Positions 37,901-48,720 of a stretch of 64,000 bases of DNA are shown piece by piece. Positions within the stretch are counted from its first letter, which is position 1; every line of letters begins with the position of its first letter. Below the pieces are notes generated by a model. It ran no database searches. It saw only the letters and a program-made list of their open reading frames with translations, and was not told the origin of the DNA. Source of the stretch: Diploscapter coronatus (taxonomy: Eukaryota > Nematoda > Chromadorea > Rhabditida > Rhabditidae); the NCBI GenBank assembly GCA_964036155.1, contig OZ038422.1, forward strand, positions 52,971,201 to 53,035,200, written 5' to 3'. The translations under genes were made by a program, and so were the position numbers.

Positions 37901-39151
37901 TTTTCTTTGAAACAATCAGAAATACGCGAGATATCAAAGTATTTTTTAAAATTAAAATATTTTCAGACCTGATCCGTTTCGGCCTTTTTCGTTTCCTGAG
38001 CTGCCTTCTGCCCATCCCTGTTGTGGGTCAGGACGTCTGCTTCATTCTGTCTAACTTGATCGCTGAAGGACAACGGCTCATCGATGTTTGTTTTTTGTTG
38101 TTTTTTAATTGAAATGATATTTTTCAGATGATATTCGACACTGGTTTCATTCCTCAACTCGCTGCTGTGCTTGAAAATGCTGACTGCGAAACAAGAAAAG
38201 AGGTAGGTTTTGATATCTCAATATTTTGGCATAAATTTTCAATTTACAAAAATTTGAAAGAAGACTTTAAAAATTTTGTATTTTCATATTCTATTCCAGG
38301 CGAGTCACGCTCTGTGTCGCTGCATCTGTTTCACACGCAATTCGGAGCATCTACGAGTGATCGTCGACTTGCACATTCTGCAGCAACTGGCTGACCTGCT
38401 CACTGTCATGGATGCCCAACTCATTTCACAGGTACTAATTATTAATTTTTATTCTTGGATTATATATTTTTGAAACGAATGGTTTTTATTTTTCAATATT
38501 ATTTTACCTCAAAAGAAGACTAACTTTTCAAGAATCTATAATCTTTTGCACTTAAAATTACTTCTTTTCTCGATTTTCTTGATAACAAAACTCTTTTCTT
38601 TCAGATTTTGGACGCTATCCAATGTCTGCTCGCCTATGGAGCTGAGCATCTGGATAAATGTAAATGTTTTTCTCCCTTCAGTTTTTATGCTCGATTTTTT
38701 AGACGGTCTAAACCTTGTGGCGGAAGAATTGGATGCTCTCGGCGTCTATACGAAACTCGAATTCCTGACTGACAGCAACGTCGTCGATATTCACATCAAG
38801 GCTTTCGAGCTCATTGAAGTGTATGTATTTTTCATTTAATCTTGTGAATATTACAAATCATGAATTATTGTTATTAGAATCTGAACATTTTGAAGCTTAA
38901 ATTTCGATAAATTCCTGTACTGAAATTAGAATTCTAATCATTTGATGTTCCACATTATTTTTGACTTTTTTATACCTTAAAATCTTTTTTTTTTCTATTT
39001 TTCATAATCTTTTTATTTGAGTTACTTTCCGTCTCGATTGGAAACAATGGATGAGCACGTGCCCGTGTACGGAGGCGGCGACAACTTTTCTGCGCCCAAA
39101 ACGACTGTCGACGACACCATCGAGTCCATTCTCAACTGCGTCAACAAATAA
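34958..39151 (+). CDS. Divergent importin alpha (karyopherin alpha)
   Basis: Nuclear import adaptor: an importin-beta-binding (IBB) domain followed by ARM repeats. Fourteen exons close in phase to 526 residues: 34958-35006, 35798-35910, 36165-36282, 36325-36389, 36547-36680, 36845-36982, 37283-37487, 37643-37772, 37967-38085, 38128-38202, 38300-38431, 38605-38659, 38703-38820, 39022-39151. The IBB is visible as FEKYFKSNSLCEEELRKRR followed by REDLVVIRKQKKE and RRFDQSKYI. The C-terminal ARM is typical: GVYTKLEFLTDSNVVDIHIK then KAFELIEVYF. The NLS-binding Trp/Asn ladder is mostly changed; repeats read KIAFILGNM and DVCFILSNL (Trp replaced by Phe, Asn kept), while others lack both. It may therefore be a specialised paralogue. 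The first exon is separated by a 791-base intron; the alternative start MHNAAARLKM at about 35702 does not join in frame. The last acceptor is TTTGAG, not CAG. Confidence 0.85.
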
Positions 39152-39799
39152 GCCCGAATCAAACAAATGAGACAAAAAAGTTACGGTATATTATTATTTT
39201 ACCTAACCTATGTTTTATAGCTTTTCATACAGTATTTATTTTGAATGTCGGACTTAAAGGTATTTCTTCCAAAATATTTTTTCTTCCATAAAATCCCAAT
39301 TTTATGTAGAAATTACTGTAAATCAGAATTTACGATAAAATGATTAGATATTACAGTAATTTTGGTAAAATCTCGGAAGACCTCTATAAAGCATCATTTT
39401 AAAAGAATAGCGTGGGTAAAACACAGTGATACATAGGATTTTTTCCTAGTTGTAAAATATTCAAGGAACATTCATTTCTGTTTTTTTCATTTCATTTATA
39501 GTTTGATTCATTTGTTTGATTCGACAGCCTATAAGATGCTCCTTTTATTTATGCTGCAATAATTGAAACTGCTCCGCAAATTTGCACCGATTCATCGATG
39601 AATTTTGCAGTTTTTAACTGCTGCTTTTTCATTTTCCTAATTTCGGATTTTTTTTCTACCAAAATGGTCCAAATTCAAGTTGATTTTTCCATTACCTCTG
39701 AAAATATTTTGTTGCGTTTTTTTTTTCGCTTTTTTCTTCCTTTTCGATTCTAAATCTTCATTTTCTTCAATTTTATGATGATTTTTCTCATTGTACCTC
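39152..39799. other. Convergent intergenic region after importin alpha
   Basis: The 3' UTRs of importin alpha (+) and the repeat-array gene (-) presumably meet here. A Lys/Glu-rich open frame at 39637-39819 (-) overlaps the end of the minus-strand gene in another frame but has no supporting splice junction, so I do not call it. No other gene is seen. Confidence 0.45.
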
Positions 39800-42700
39800 T
39801 CAAATTCCGTGCTTTTCATAGTGATTTTTTTTTTTGTATTCCCTTTTTATGTGAAGCTCGTGATTTTCATTAGATTCAACTTTTGAATTTCTTATTTTTC
39901 CCGGTATGTTTCTTGATTTATTATTTTTTTTTTTTTTTACGTATTTCACTTTTCCACTCAACAATTGTCCCTTCTGATCTTTCGATGATTCTCTTTTTGA
40001 AGCGGGTTCACTTTCCAATTCTCCAGGTGATTCAACTCCACTTTGCCTTTGTATTCCTAGTTCCATACACTTTTCGGTATCGTTTTCCCTATTGTATTTA
40101 AAAATTCTATCCTGATTACTGCCAAATAGCCCTACTTTATAGTCCGAATTGCAGACAATTATATGAATCCTAGAGATTTTATCACATTCATGACAGATAA
40201 GCTATCTTATATCTACTTTATCCCTATATTTATTCACAAAATTTTGTTTAGATATTTGAAATAAAATTCTAAAAGTAACAATACTCATAATCATTTTCAT
40301 GGAATCCGTTCGTTTTGTTGTGGTAGAATAGTTTAGCATATTTTTGCTGCGACCACCGATTTTGTTCTTTCTAATCCTTTTCGAGCTTGCTCTAATTCTG
40401 CATTGCTTTTCTTGTGTATTTTAGTTGCTCACAAAATCGCATGAATTTGGCACTTGCACTCAAAACCAAGATTCTCAGTCTTCACAACAACTCTGGATGA
40501 CGTCTTCAGAGTTTGGACTCAAGTTCAATCGACAAGGGTTGTAAGTTGAACTTGAATGAGATTATAAATGTCTAAATGTCGTACAATCGAATGAAATGAT
40601 ATTTGTATCTGTTGTTATCGAAGTGAGAATCGAGAAGCATGCAAAATCTCGTATAGAAAAATATCATTTGTCGCTAATATGATGAAAATTGTAAAAAAAA
40701 AAGTTGAAACAGCCATGCACAAAAAGGAATGTGGACTACCAAAATATATTTCACAACTTTATCCAACAGAAAACAGCGATAATTTTAAATTACAATGAGA
40801 TCACATGAGTTTCTATATAGTCGTAGACTTGAAACCCGTTAGAAATACCAGTATTCGAAAAATTATTCATTCCAAAAACGAGGTCCTCTGAAAATAACAT
40901 TTCTTACAGACTTTTTCAAAAAACGAACGCTATTAATCTGCCTATATTCGAGAAGAGGTAGCTTGGCCACATTTTGATTCCAATGTGTTGATATAATTTA
41001 CTTTCTTCTCTCTTTTCAAAGCTTCTTCAGTTCGCTTCCCCAGATTATGCAAGCGATTCTTCTCCTTTTCGTACTAAAACATTCATCAATTAAATATACG
41101 ATATATTTAGAGGCGCGAGTGGGGTCAAATTTTTTGAAGCGAACTTTATAAAGAGATTTTCGTCACCCAAGTTTATTTCGAATATAAAGCAGTTTCAAGA
41201 GGAATTTCTTTTAAAAAATGCAACCCTTTCTTATGGAACAATTTTCATCGTTCATGCATCACGCTTTTAAAAACCACTTGCGCCCCTCTAGATATATTTA
41301 GCTTATTCATACCAATTTATCCAAGGCATGCACCATTATCATATTTCCCATTAGTGATAAATTGCAAGAACTATTGGGAAGGAGAATATTTTGCAGATCA
41401 GTCCTTTCTTTGATTATATTGATATAATTCTCGAAGTCGTCCGGCCAGTTCCATTTTTTCTTATCAGTCTTCAATTCTTCATTAATTTTTTTAATGACTT
41501 CGTCAATGGTTTTCTTCTTAATCGAACCGAAACCAATTTTCTTCTAAAATTACGGTATTATACAACTACTGCTAGAATTATGCCTATTTACTTATGTTAA
41601 TATGCTTATCATTTAGGAAAATATGGATAAGATATAAATCTAACTGAATAAGTTAAATAAAATTACCTTTTCTGCTTCCCATTCTTTCTTTTTTTCTTCC
41701 AACAAGTTCTGTTCAGCTTCAATGTCGTCCTAAAATTAGCCAAAATCGTTTCTTACATTTTCCAAATTAATGAAAATTATTTTTATGTCCTATTTAATTT
41801 GACTGGTTTATGACTTTCTCTTTCACAAATATTGTCTAATTAAACCTTTAGATACAAACACGTCGCATAAAAATGTTCAATGTAGCAATAAAACGACTAA
41901 ATTCTGATTATGATGGTTATTACAGCTCACCAATTTTTGTTTATACTCTATTTCATTCGGACTTGGATGACTATCGACTTGTTTTCTAATTTCATGCAGT
42001 TGAGATTCCATTGCCTAAAATGTTCGGAATGATTCTTCGCGTAAATAATATTTAGATAAAATTTGTCAAATTTGCAATAAGAATTCAGAATATGAATTTC
42101 CTAACAATCCAATCTAATTTTTTCAATTATCTTTGCAGTGTTCTTACAACTATAGGCTAAAGTTATTTCGCAATAAAGCAAGATCACCTCTAGTCGTGAT
42201 ATCTCTTCATTTAATTTTTTATCTTCATCTTCGTTCCTTTTTTTAAACAATTTAATATTTTTTTCACGGGTCTCCTTTGTCTGAAAATAAAATAGAATTA
42301 ATTTTCAGTGCTTATTTATTTTGACATACATGCTCTTCGCTAGGGCTACTGGTCCGGCCATTACGGTCTTTCTTGTATTCTCTGGAGCCACCCAATCTCT
42401 CTAAATTTTTACTATAATAGGTTCTTGTTTAATTATTGTTTAAGAATATACTCACTTCCACCTGATTTTTTAAGCTTCTCCTTGCGCTCGTTCTGGAAAT
42501 TGGCAATTTTCTCTTTCATCCGGCTATGAAAGTCCTCAGTCTCTGGACGCAGCATCGTTCCTGGATTCTGGGTCACTTCTGGATGCGGCATTCTTCTTGA
42601 ATGCGGAGTATTTCTTGAATACGGGGTCTCTGCTGAATATGGCATCGTTCCTGGATTCTGGGTCGCTTCTGGATTCTGGCTTATTTCTTGATGCTGGGCC

Positions 42701-45677
42701 ATTCCTTGATGTGGGGTCATTCTTGGATGCTGGGTCATCTCTAGATTTAGCATCGTTCTTGAATACGGAGTCGTTCTTGCACGCGAGATTATTCTTGAAT
42801 ACGGCTTCACTCTTGGATGCGGAGTCACTTGCATAGGCTTTGGAACTGGTACTTGAGCGAGTGAAGACGTCGATGGCTGGTTCACCATGTAGTGAGAAGC
42901 GCTTGGTGTCTGTTTTGTACAAATTGAATAATGTACCAATTGGTAGGTAAACCTTCATGGGTCCAGGAGCTTGCATTTGGGCGAATGAAGACGTCGATGG
43001 CTGATTTGTGTGGTAGGAAGAATTTGATGGCTGGCTTATGCGGTAGGAAACGTTTGGTCTCTGTTTTTGTACAAATTGAATAATGTACCAATTGGTAGGT
43101 AAACCTTCATGGGTCCAGGAGCTTGCATTTGGGCGAATGAAGACGTCGATGGCTGATTTGTGTGGTAGGAAGAATTTGATGGCTGGCTTATGCGGTAGGA
43201 AACGTTTGGTCTCTGTTTTTGTACAAATTGAATAATGTACCAATTGGTAGGTAAACCTTCCTGGGTCGAGAAGCTGGCATTTGGGTGGATGAAGACGTCA
43301 ATGGCTGGTTCACCATGTAGTGAGAAGCGCTTGGTGTCTGTTTTGTACAAATTGAATAATGTACCAATTGGTAGGTAAACCTTCATGGGTCCAGGAGCTT
43401 GCATTTGGGCGAATGAAGACGTCGATGGCTGATTTGTGTGGTAGGAAGAATTTGATGGCTGGCTTATGCGGTAGGAAACGTTTGGTCTCTGTTTTTGTAC
43501 AAATTGAATAATGTACCAATTGGTAGGTAAACCTTCATGGGTCGAGAAGCTGGCATTTGGGCGGATGAAGACGCCGATGACTGAGCCGTATGGCGAGGAA
43601 CGTTTGATGCCTGTTGTGAAAGATCACCAGGCTCTGAAATATATTGTTCCATGAATTGATCATTTTCTTGTTGTGAAGCTAAACTTTTCATCCTTGTGAA
43701 CTGGGGTCTATTCTTACCGTTTTGTATCTCAGCGTCTTGATTATAAGTGCCAAAAGCGATCATGTTCTGTATCGTCATAGTAGAATTACGATAGTAATTA
43801 TGAGCGTTTAGGACTTCACGTCCTGGAATATTCGAATATCGATGCTGCTCAGGTTCATCACGAAGTGGATTGATTTCGCATCCACCGGCATTCATTAAAC
43901 GCTCGGAAGAATAAATGCCATGTGCATAACAAGCCCAATCTTCTGGTAGTGGTAGTTGCATGCATGAATTGTTCAGCTCGATGCCATCTAAATGAAACTA
44001 TATTATGATTATTATTGATTAGATCACTATCTTTCAATTCACACAATAAATAAGATTTCAAACTTTGTTTTCAAAATAAATAATATCACATATTCCTATG
44101 AAGTACACTCACGTTCTTCAAGTTGCGAATGTAGATCATATTGAGATGAAGTTGGCTGCTGCTCAGTAGTTGAGTTCTGATTGAAGATTGAAGACGAGAG
44201 ACCATTTGGTAGGTAAGCCTGCATGGACTGAGGGACTGGTGCTTGAGAGAATGAGGATGACGGCCACGGCTGGTTCGTGTCGTCAAGAGCATTTGTTGTC
44301 TGTTTTCGTAAAAATTGCTAATGTACCAATTAATAACAAACCTGCATGGGTCCAGGAGCTGGCATTTGGGCGAATGAAGACGTCGATGGCTGGATTATGT
44401 AGTGAGGAGCGCTTGATGCCTGTTTTTGTAAATTTGTAAAAATTAAATAATTTACCAATTGGTAGGCGAACCTGCATGAGTGCTGGAACTGGTACTTGAG
44501 CAAATGAAGACATCGGTGACTGGGTCGTTTGGTCGAAAGCGTTTGAAGTCTGGGTTTGTGGAAGATTGTCAGGCGCCAATACACTATGTGCTACGACTTG
44601 AGTATCTTCTTGTTGCGGAGCTAAACTTTTCATTCTTGTGAAATAGGGTCTATTCTTACCGTTTCGCATCTCAGTGTCTTGATCATGATTGGCAGAAGCG
44701 AAATTTGGACCGTAATCATTAGGAGAGTGATCATTTGAAGGGATTGCGACTTCAGAGGCCGTTTCGATAGTTGGAGCCTGATGTTGTTTCGATTGAAACT
44801 CTTCAGTATATGTTTCATATCCGCGACCACGAAGCGACCATTCTGCTGGAGGTGTTGACCTAACTATTCCTGATCTCTCATATACATCATCCGGTGCTTG
44901 TGTCTGTGTAGTATTATTGCCGATTCTTCCTAAATAAGAAAATATTATGACAATTAAATGGATTAGACACAATTAGAGCTCCGCGCTACGCAAGCGTGGC
45001 TAGCGCGCCTGTTTGCTTGACACTCTAAGTGTCAGCCTTCAACCGACTTAAACTTAATTTTAAAGTGAATTGAGAAATCAAATGAATGATAATGAAATAA
45101 TGATAATATCATCTAAATTGAAAAATGCAATAAATTAAAATCTCTCCGCTTAACTCTCATTATTTTAAAATAGTATAATGATTAATTCCTGTGAAATGGA
45201 GTCTATTCTTACCGTTTTGCATCTCATCACCGGCACTCTCAACATCTTTAAGGCCCATCTCGATAATTTCATTTGGATTTAAATCTGATGGTACTGATAG
45301 TAGCATAGATGGATTGCTCGATTTGGTACCTAAATGAAATTCTATTATGATTATTATTATTAGATCACTATCGTTCAGCCCATATGATAAATTCTATTTT
45401 AAACTTTATTTTTAAAATAAATGTTTGAAACTAAATAATGTTTCAATATGAGCTTTATTATCTTTTATTAAGACTAGGTTGGAAGCATTTTGAATGTTGC
45501 TGTCTGTCAAATATGGTTATTCAATACTCGGTTTAGAAGAGCGAAGCTGCTCGTTTATCATAAGTGATTTTAATCTAACATTATTTGAAAAGATTAAAAT
45601 AAGAAATTCTGACCATTCTCATCATCCAGAAGTAGCTGAAAAAGGTTCTCTGTATCATCACTTTGATCGACTTCCAT
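39800..45677 (-). CDS. Unrecognised 1065-aa protein built on a tandem exon-intron array, coiled-coil C-terminus
   Basis: I do not recognise the family. Nineteen exons join in phase: 45677-45614, 45329-45213, 44929-44472, 44419-44342, 44299-44113, 43987-43533, 43488-43381, 43337-43257, 43212-43105, 43060-42953, 42909-42456, 42400-42330, 42280-42188, 42014-41931, 41729-41667, 41543-41313, 41073-41002, 40410-40357, 40111-39800. The N-terminus is acidic (MEVDQSDDTENLFQLLLDDE). Two large exons share the string GKNRP-x-FTRMKSLA-x-QQE. Between and after them are repeats of a Pro/Gln/Ser-rich unit around QPSTSSFAQM-x-APGPM, each an exon of 78, 81 or 108 nt with its own short intron. Exon 42909-42456 adds degenerate Pro/His/Gln-rich repeats (MTPHQGMAQHQ). 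The C-terminal third is Lys/Glu-rich and predicted coiled coil, ending KKNHYEKHGI. The exon 40410-40357 uses a poor acceptor (CACAAG) and is the weakest link. An uncharacterised scaffold or nuclear protein is possible. Confidence 0.72.
42910..43532 (-). repeat. Tandem array of exon-plus-intron units (periods 152 and 124 bp)
   Basis: Five copies of a 43-44 nt intron occur at 43489-43532, 43338-43380, 43213-43256, 43061-43104 and 42910-42952. They start GTTTACCTACCAATTGGTAC and end TACAAAACAG or TACAAAAACAG. Between them are exons of 108, 81, 108 and 108 nt, giving unit steps of 152, 124, 152 and 152. All exons are multiples of three and in phase 0, so copy number can change without breaking the frame. 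The 108-nt units are almost identical, pointing to recent expansion. Diverged members lie at 44300-44341 and 44420-44471. Confidence 0.9.
44420..44471 (-). repeat. Diverged upstream member of the array intron
   Basis: This 52-nt intron begins GTTCGCCTACCAATTGGTAA and ends TACAAAAACAG, clearly related to the five array introns downstream. Together with the 42-nt intron at 44300-44341 it shows that the exon-intron unit also spread to the first half of the gene. Confidence 0.8.
44983..45034. other. Two adjacent hairpins in an intron
   Basis: GCGCTA at 44983 pairs with TAGCGC at 45001, with an inner ACGC-AA-GCGT stem. Directly after it TGACACT at 45018 pairs with AGTGTCA at 45028. The patch is GC-rich in an otherwise AT-rich intron (44930-45212). 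It may be a fragment of a mobile element or a structured RNA; nothing decides between them. Confidence 0.4.
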
Positions 45678-46869
45678 GGTTTTAGTAAGCGAAACGGTAA
45701 ATATTTTCTTCCAGATAGATCTGTAGCTGCTGAAATAAGTGATAATTATTAGCAAATCAAAAAAATATGCAAAATAGACGTTTCATTTTCAATAAAAATA
45801 TGTTGAATTGACTAATGATAAAATCTAAATATATATGCTAAAACAACACATGAAAAATAGCTCGAAATTTTAAATATCCTAACACACAATTATGCATACA
45901 ATGTATAATATGGATGGATGGATGGACAATACGAAGCGAATATTCATAAATCATTTTATGATGGTAAATTGTTGTGCAATAATTCTCTAAATTTTATTTA
46001 GTGCTTGGTGCGCGCTTACGAATGAAAATAGAACTAAAATATCTTGCCTTTCCACTATCTTCATATTACCTTCAAGACACAATACACCTAGGGATCACAA
46101 ACTTTGCCCCGAATGATACAAAGTGATGATATGAAACTCTTCAAAATGGGAAGAAATGCCTTCAGCCGCCGTTATTCATTAGTGACTCAAACTATATCAG
46201 CGATAGATATTATGAACTATCGTGTAACAAAAATAATGCAAAGTTATTCGCATACACACGTGTGTTCATCTGATTTTCGATTCCAAAAGTGCCCCTTATT
46301 TTGGGTTCAAAAATTTTGCGATTTTTCGAACAAAAACGATTTATAATTGTTTCTCTTTCTAAAAGTTTTAGTTAAGCAAGGATGCATAAACCTAAACAAA
46401 CAATAATAGCTAACCTAATTTTCATAAACCGTTTTGCGCTCTCAAGATTTAAATAATCGAAACATTTCGAAATTGATACATGTGATCCAATAAAATAGAG
46501 AAAACAGGCGCAGATGGCTGTACGAGTGTCGAAGTGGGAACGAACGAGACAAAGGAAGAGAGAGAGAGAGCAGAGACGGAAAGACAGAAGGAGAGCAATA
46601 AGAGGCGGAACTAGTGATAAATTGGTCGAAAAGAAGAAATTCCTTACGAACGATAATTTTTGGTTTATAAAACTTGCAAACTTCGGTGATTCAAGATTAC
46701 AAATATTGCTTGTGCACTTACAAATGAAATTTTAAGTGCAAATTATAAAGCGACAACCATGAACACAGGAGACATTTAAAATAAGAGTTAATTTAGAAAA
46801 CTGATCACAACATCTCATCATCAATCAAATTTGAAAATCCAGAATCGCTTACAATATTACTCTTCCATA
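45678..46869. other. Upstream region of the repeat-array gene; no gene seen
   Basis: AT-rich DNA without a supported gene. It contains a short GGAT repeat near 45912-45925 and a GA-rich run near 46556-46575. The open frame starting at 46514 (+) is Arg-rich because of the GA run and has no splice or homology support. The segment may hold the promoter of the minus-strand gene starting at 45677. Confidence 0.45.
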
Positions 46870-48720
46870 TGACAATAATTTTTAAAAATGCGCTACTTTC
46901 AAATAAATTTACAGAGCTTTCTTATTAAAATTGTCAAGATATTCCATATTTCTGCAAAATAGAACAATTGAAAAAGTATACTTTATAAATTTTATAACGG
47001 GATAAAATAAGATTATTTTTGAAAAGAAAAATGTAAAAGAAATTTATGAATCAGATGAAGAAGAAAATAAGAGAAATAAAGGGCAAAGGAAAATTGAAAT
47101 CAGTGTTTTCATATCAAAAGACCAACGGAGAGCTTTATTATGAAATTTTACTGATGAACCTTTTCTGCACGAAGACTGATAACCAAGAAATGTGTTTACA
47201 ACGTTGAGATCAATGTTCCATTACCCAATTGCCTGCTCAAACGATTTCAATGTGGGGAGTGCGAAATAATAGAAAAGACGTATTGAATAGTTCAGGGACC
47301 TGACAAAATATGTCGCTTAGTCGTCAGACATGGTTTCGTTGAAATGTGACTTCCATGTCTACTTTTTAAATTTTTCGAAAAATTCATTTATTTACTTGCA
47401 TTGGTTAGAAAAAGTGGGGTCGATAATTTGTAGAATGATTTCATTGGATTTCAAGTATATAAAAATTTGTGGTTAATCGAAATTCTCTAGTTTTTTTTTC
47501 TTTTATAAAATTCATTACAATCTAATTTGCCTTGTCATTTTGAAAATACCTTTTGCCATTCATGAAAAATTGTCATAACTATAAATAAAATAATCACAGA
47601 TTTATGTTAATTGATGAGCCATGATTACTTCTTTGGCATTTTAATGATCAACTCCTTTCTTATTATCCTTAGCAGTCAAATGATTCGAACAAACACTGTC
47701 TTATCAGTGAAGTCATTGAGAAATAAGGTTTTTCGTTTGACATTGAAGCGTTATCATTGAATAAAACTCAGATGAACAATATTTTTATTGTTTACTGCGA
47801 GTGCAACAATTAATTTTAGATAGGGTTCGAAAGTAGCAATATAATTGAAACTAAACAAAAATCGAACAGAGATTTACTTTTAAATAGTGCTATTGTCCAT
47901 TGTAAAAAACTTGACAGTCGCAGTGCCCTTCGCACAAGGGGGCGGTGCGAACAGCACGCTTCCCGCTCGCGTCGCGACATGCATTGCAAATTCATTATTC
48001 AAACTGGATTTCCACTTTCATTTATTTTTTTCAACGTTTTCATCCGTGATTTTTATAATTATTCGGTAATTATCGATAATTACCTTTAGGTGATTCAATG
48101 AACAGCCACTTTTCACTTATTTTTTTCCGTATTTTGCAGTGATTTTTTTTGAAAATTATTTTTTAAATAGATTGAATTTCTTCTTCAAAATTGTGATAAT
48201 TATCGATAATTAGAACATAATTACAGATACAGGTTTTAGTTTTCTGTTTATTTCGTGTGTTTTCCGTGACTTTTTATCGTTTTTCTCGATAAAATGATTT
48301 CTTGAGCATAATTTCTAAGCAAAATTATGTAATTATATCCTAATTATCGATAATTACCGGATAATTATAAAAATCACGGATGAAAACGTTGAAAAAAATA
48401 AATGAAAGTGGAAATCCAGTTTGAATAATTAATTCGCAATGCATGCCGCGACGCGAGCGGGAAGCGTGCTGTTCGCACCGCCCCCTTGTGCGAAGGGCAC
48501 TGCGACTGTCAAGTTTTTTACAATGGACTATACGAAATTATTTTATTTTTTTAGTAAGATTTAGTTGAATGGAGTGAAAATCATAACTCATCGAATGCAT
48601 TAATTTCTACCAACGTTAAAACTACGCAAAATAATGAGTGATATAAAATGATTTGATATGGACAAGATTGTCAATCACAAAGTCAAAGTCGTAGTCGAAG
48701 TTTCATGACAACTCATATAT
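46870..48720 (+). repeat. Left arm of a large inverted duplication
   Basis: This segment recurs in inverted orientation at about 56203-58025. The inner ends are CATGACAACTCATATAT (48704-48720) and its inverse at 56203-56219. The inner part, including the palindromic element at 47893-48531, is nearly identical in both arms, whereas the outer third (46870-47350) shows indels and many substitutions. The arms enclose 7.5 kb with two P450 genes. Confidence 0.85.
47893..48531. mobile_element. Palindromic MITE (copy in left arm)
   Basis: Long inverted repeats begin GTCCATTGTAAAAAACTTGA at the left and end with the inverse, TTTTTTACAATGGAC, at the right. Both arms contain a GC-rich block (GCCCTTCGCACAAGG). 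The middle carries several TTATCGATAA palindromes. TA dinucleotides flank the ends, consistent with a TA target as in Tc1/mariner-type MITEs. There is no transposase. A 60-codon frame crosses one arm but is repeat sequence. Confidence 0.75.

Noticed and set aside
39637..39819. Lys/Glu-rich frame as an additional last exon of the repeat-array gene
   Set aside because: It overlaps the current last exon in a different frame near a run of T and has no acceptor. A homopolymer error that would fuse the frames is possible but cannot be shown.
42536..43404. Long minus-strand frames of 122-235 codons across the array
   Set aside because: They read through the 43-44 nt introns and change frame at each unit. 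Splicing at the repeated GT...CAG sites gives one continuous frame that links to flanking exons.
42910..43532. CRISPR-like regular repeats
   Set aside because: The whole unit is repeated, with no unique spacers, and it codes for protein in a eukaryotic gene.
46514..46735. Arg-rich 73-codon frame
   Set aside because: Its composition comes from a GA-rich simple-sequence run; no homology or splice support.
47887..48069. 60-codon frame duplicated at 56856-57038
   Set aside because: It lies in the arm of a palindromic MITE. Identity between copies reflects DNA duplication, not protein conservation.
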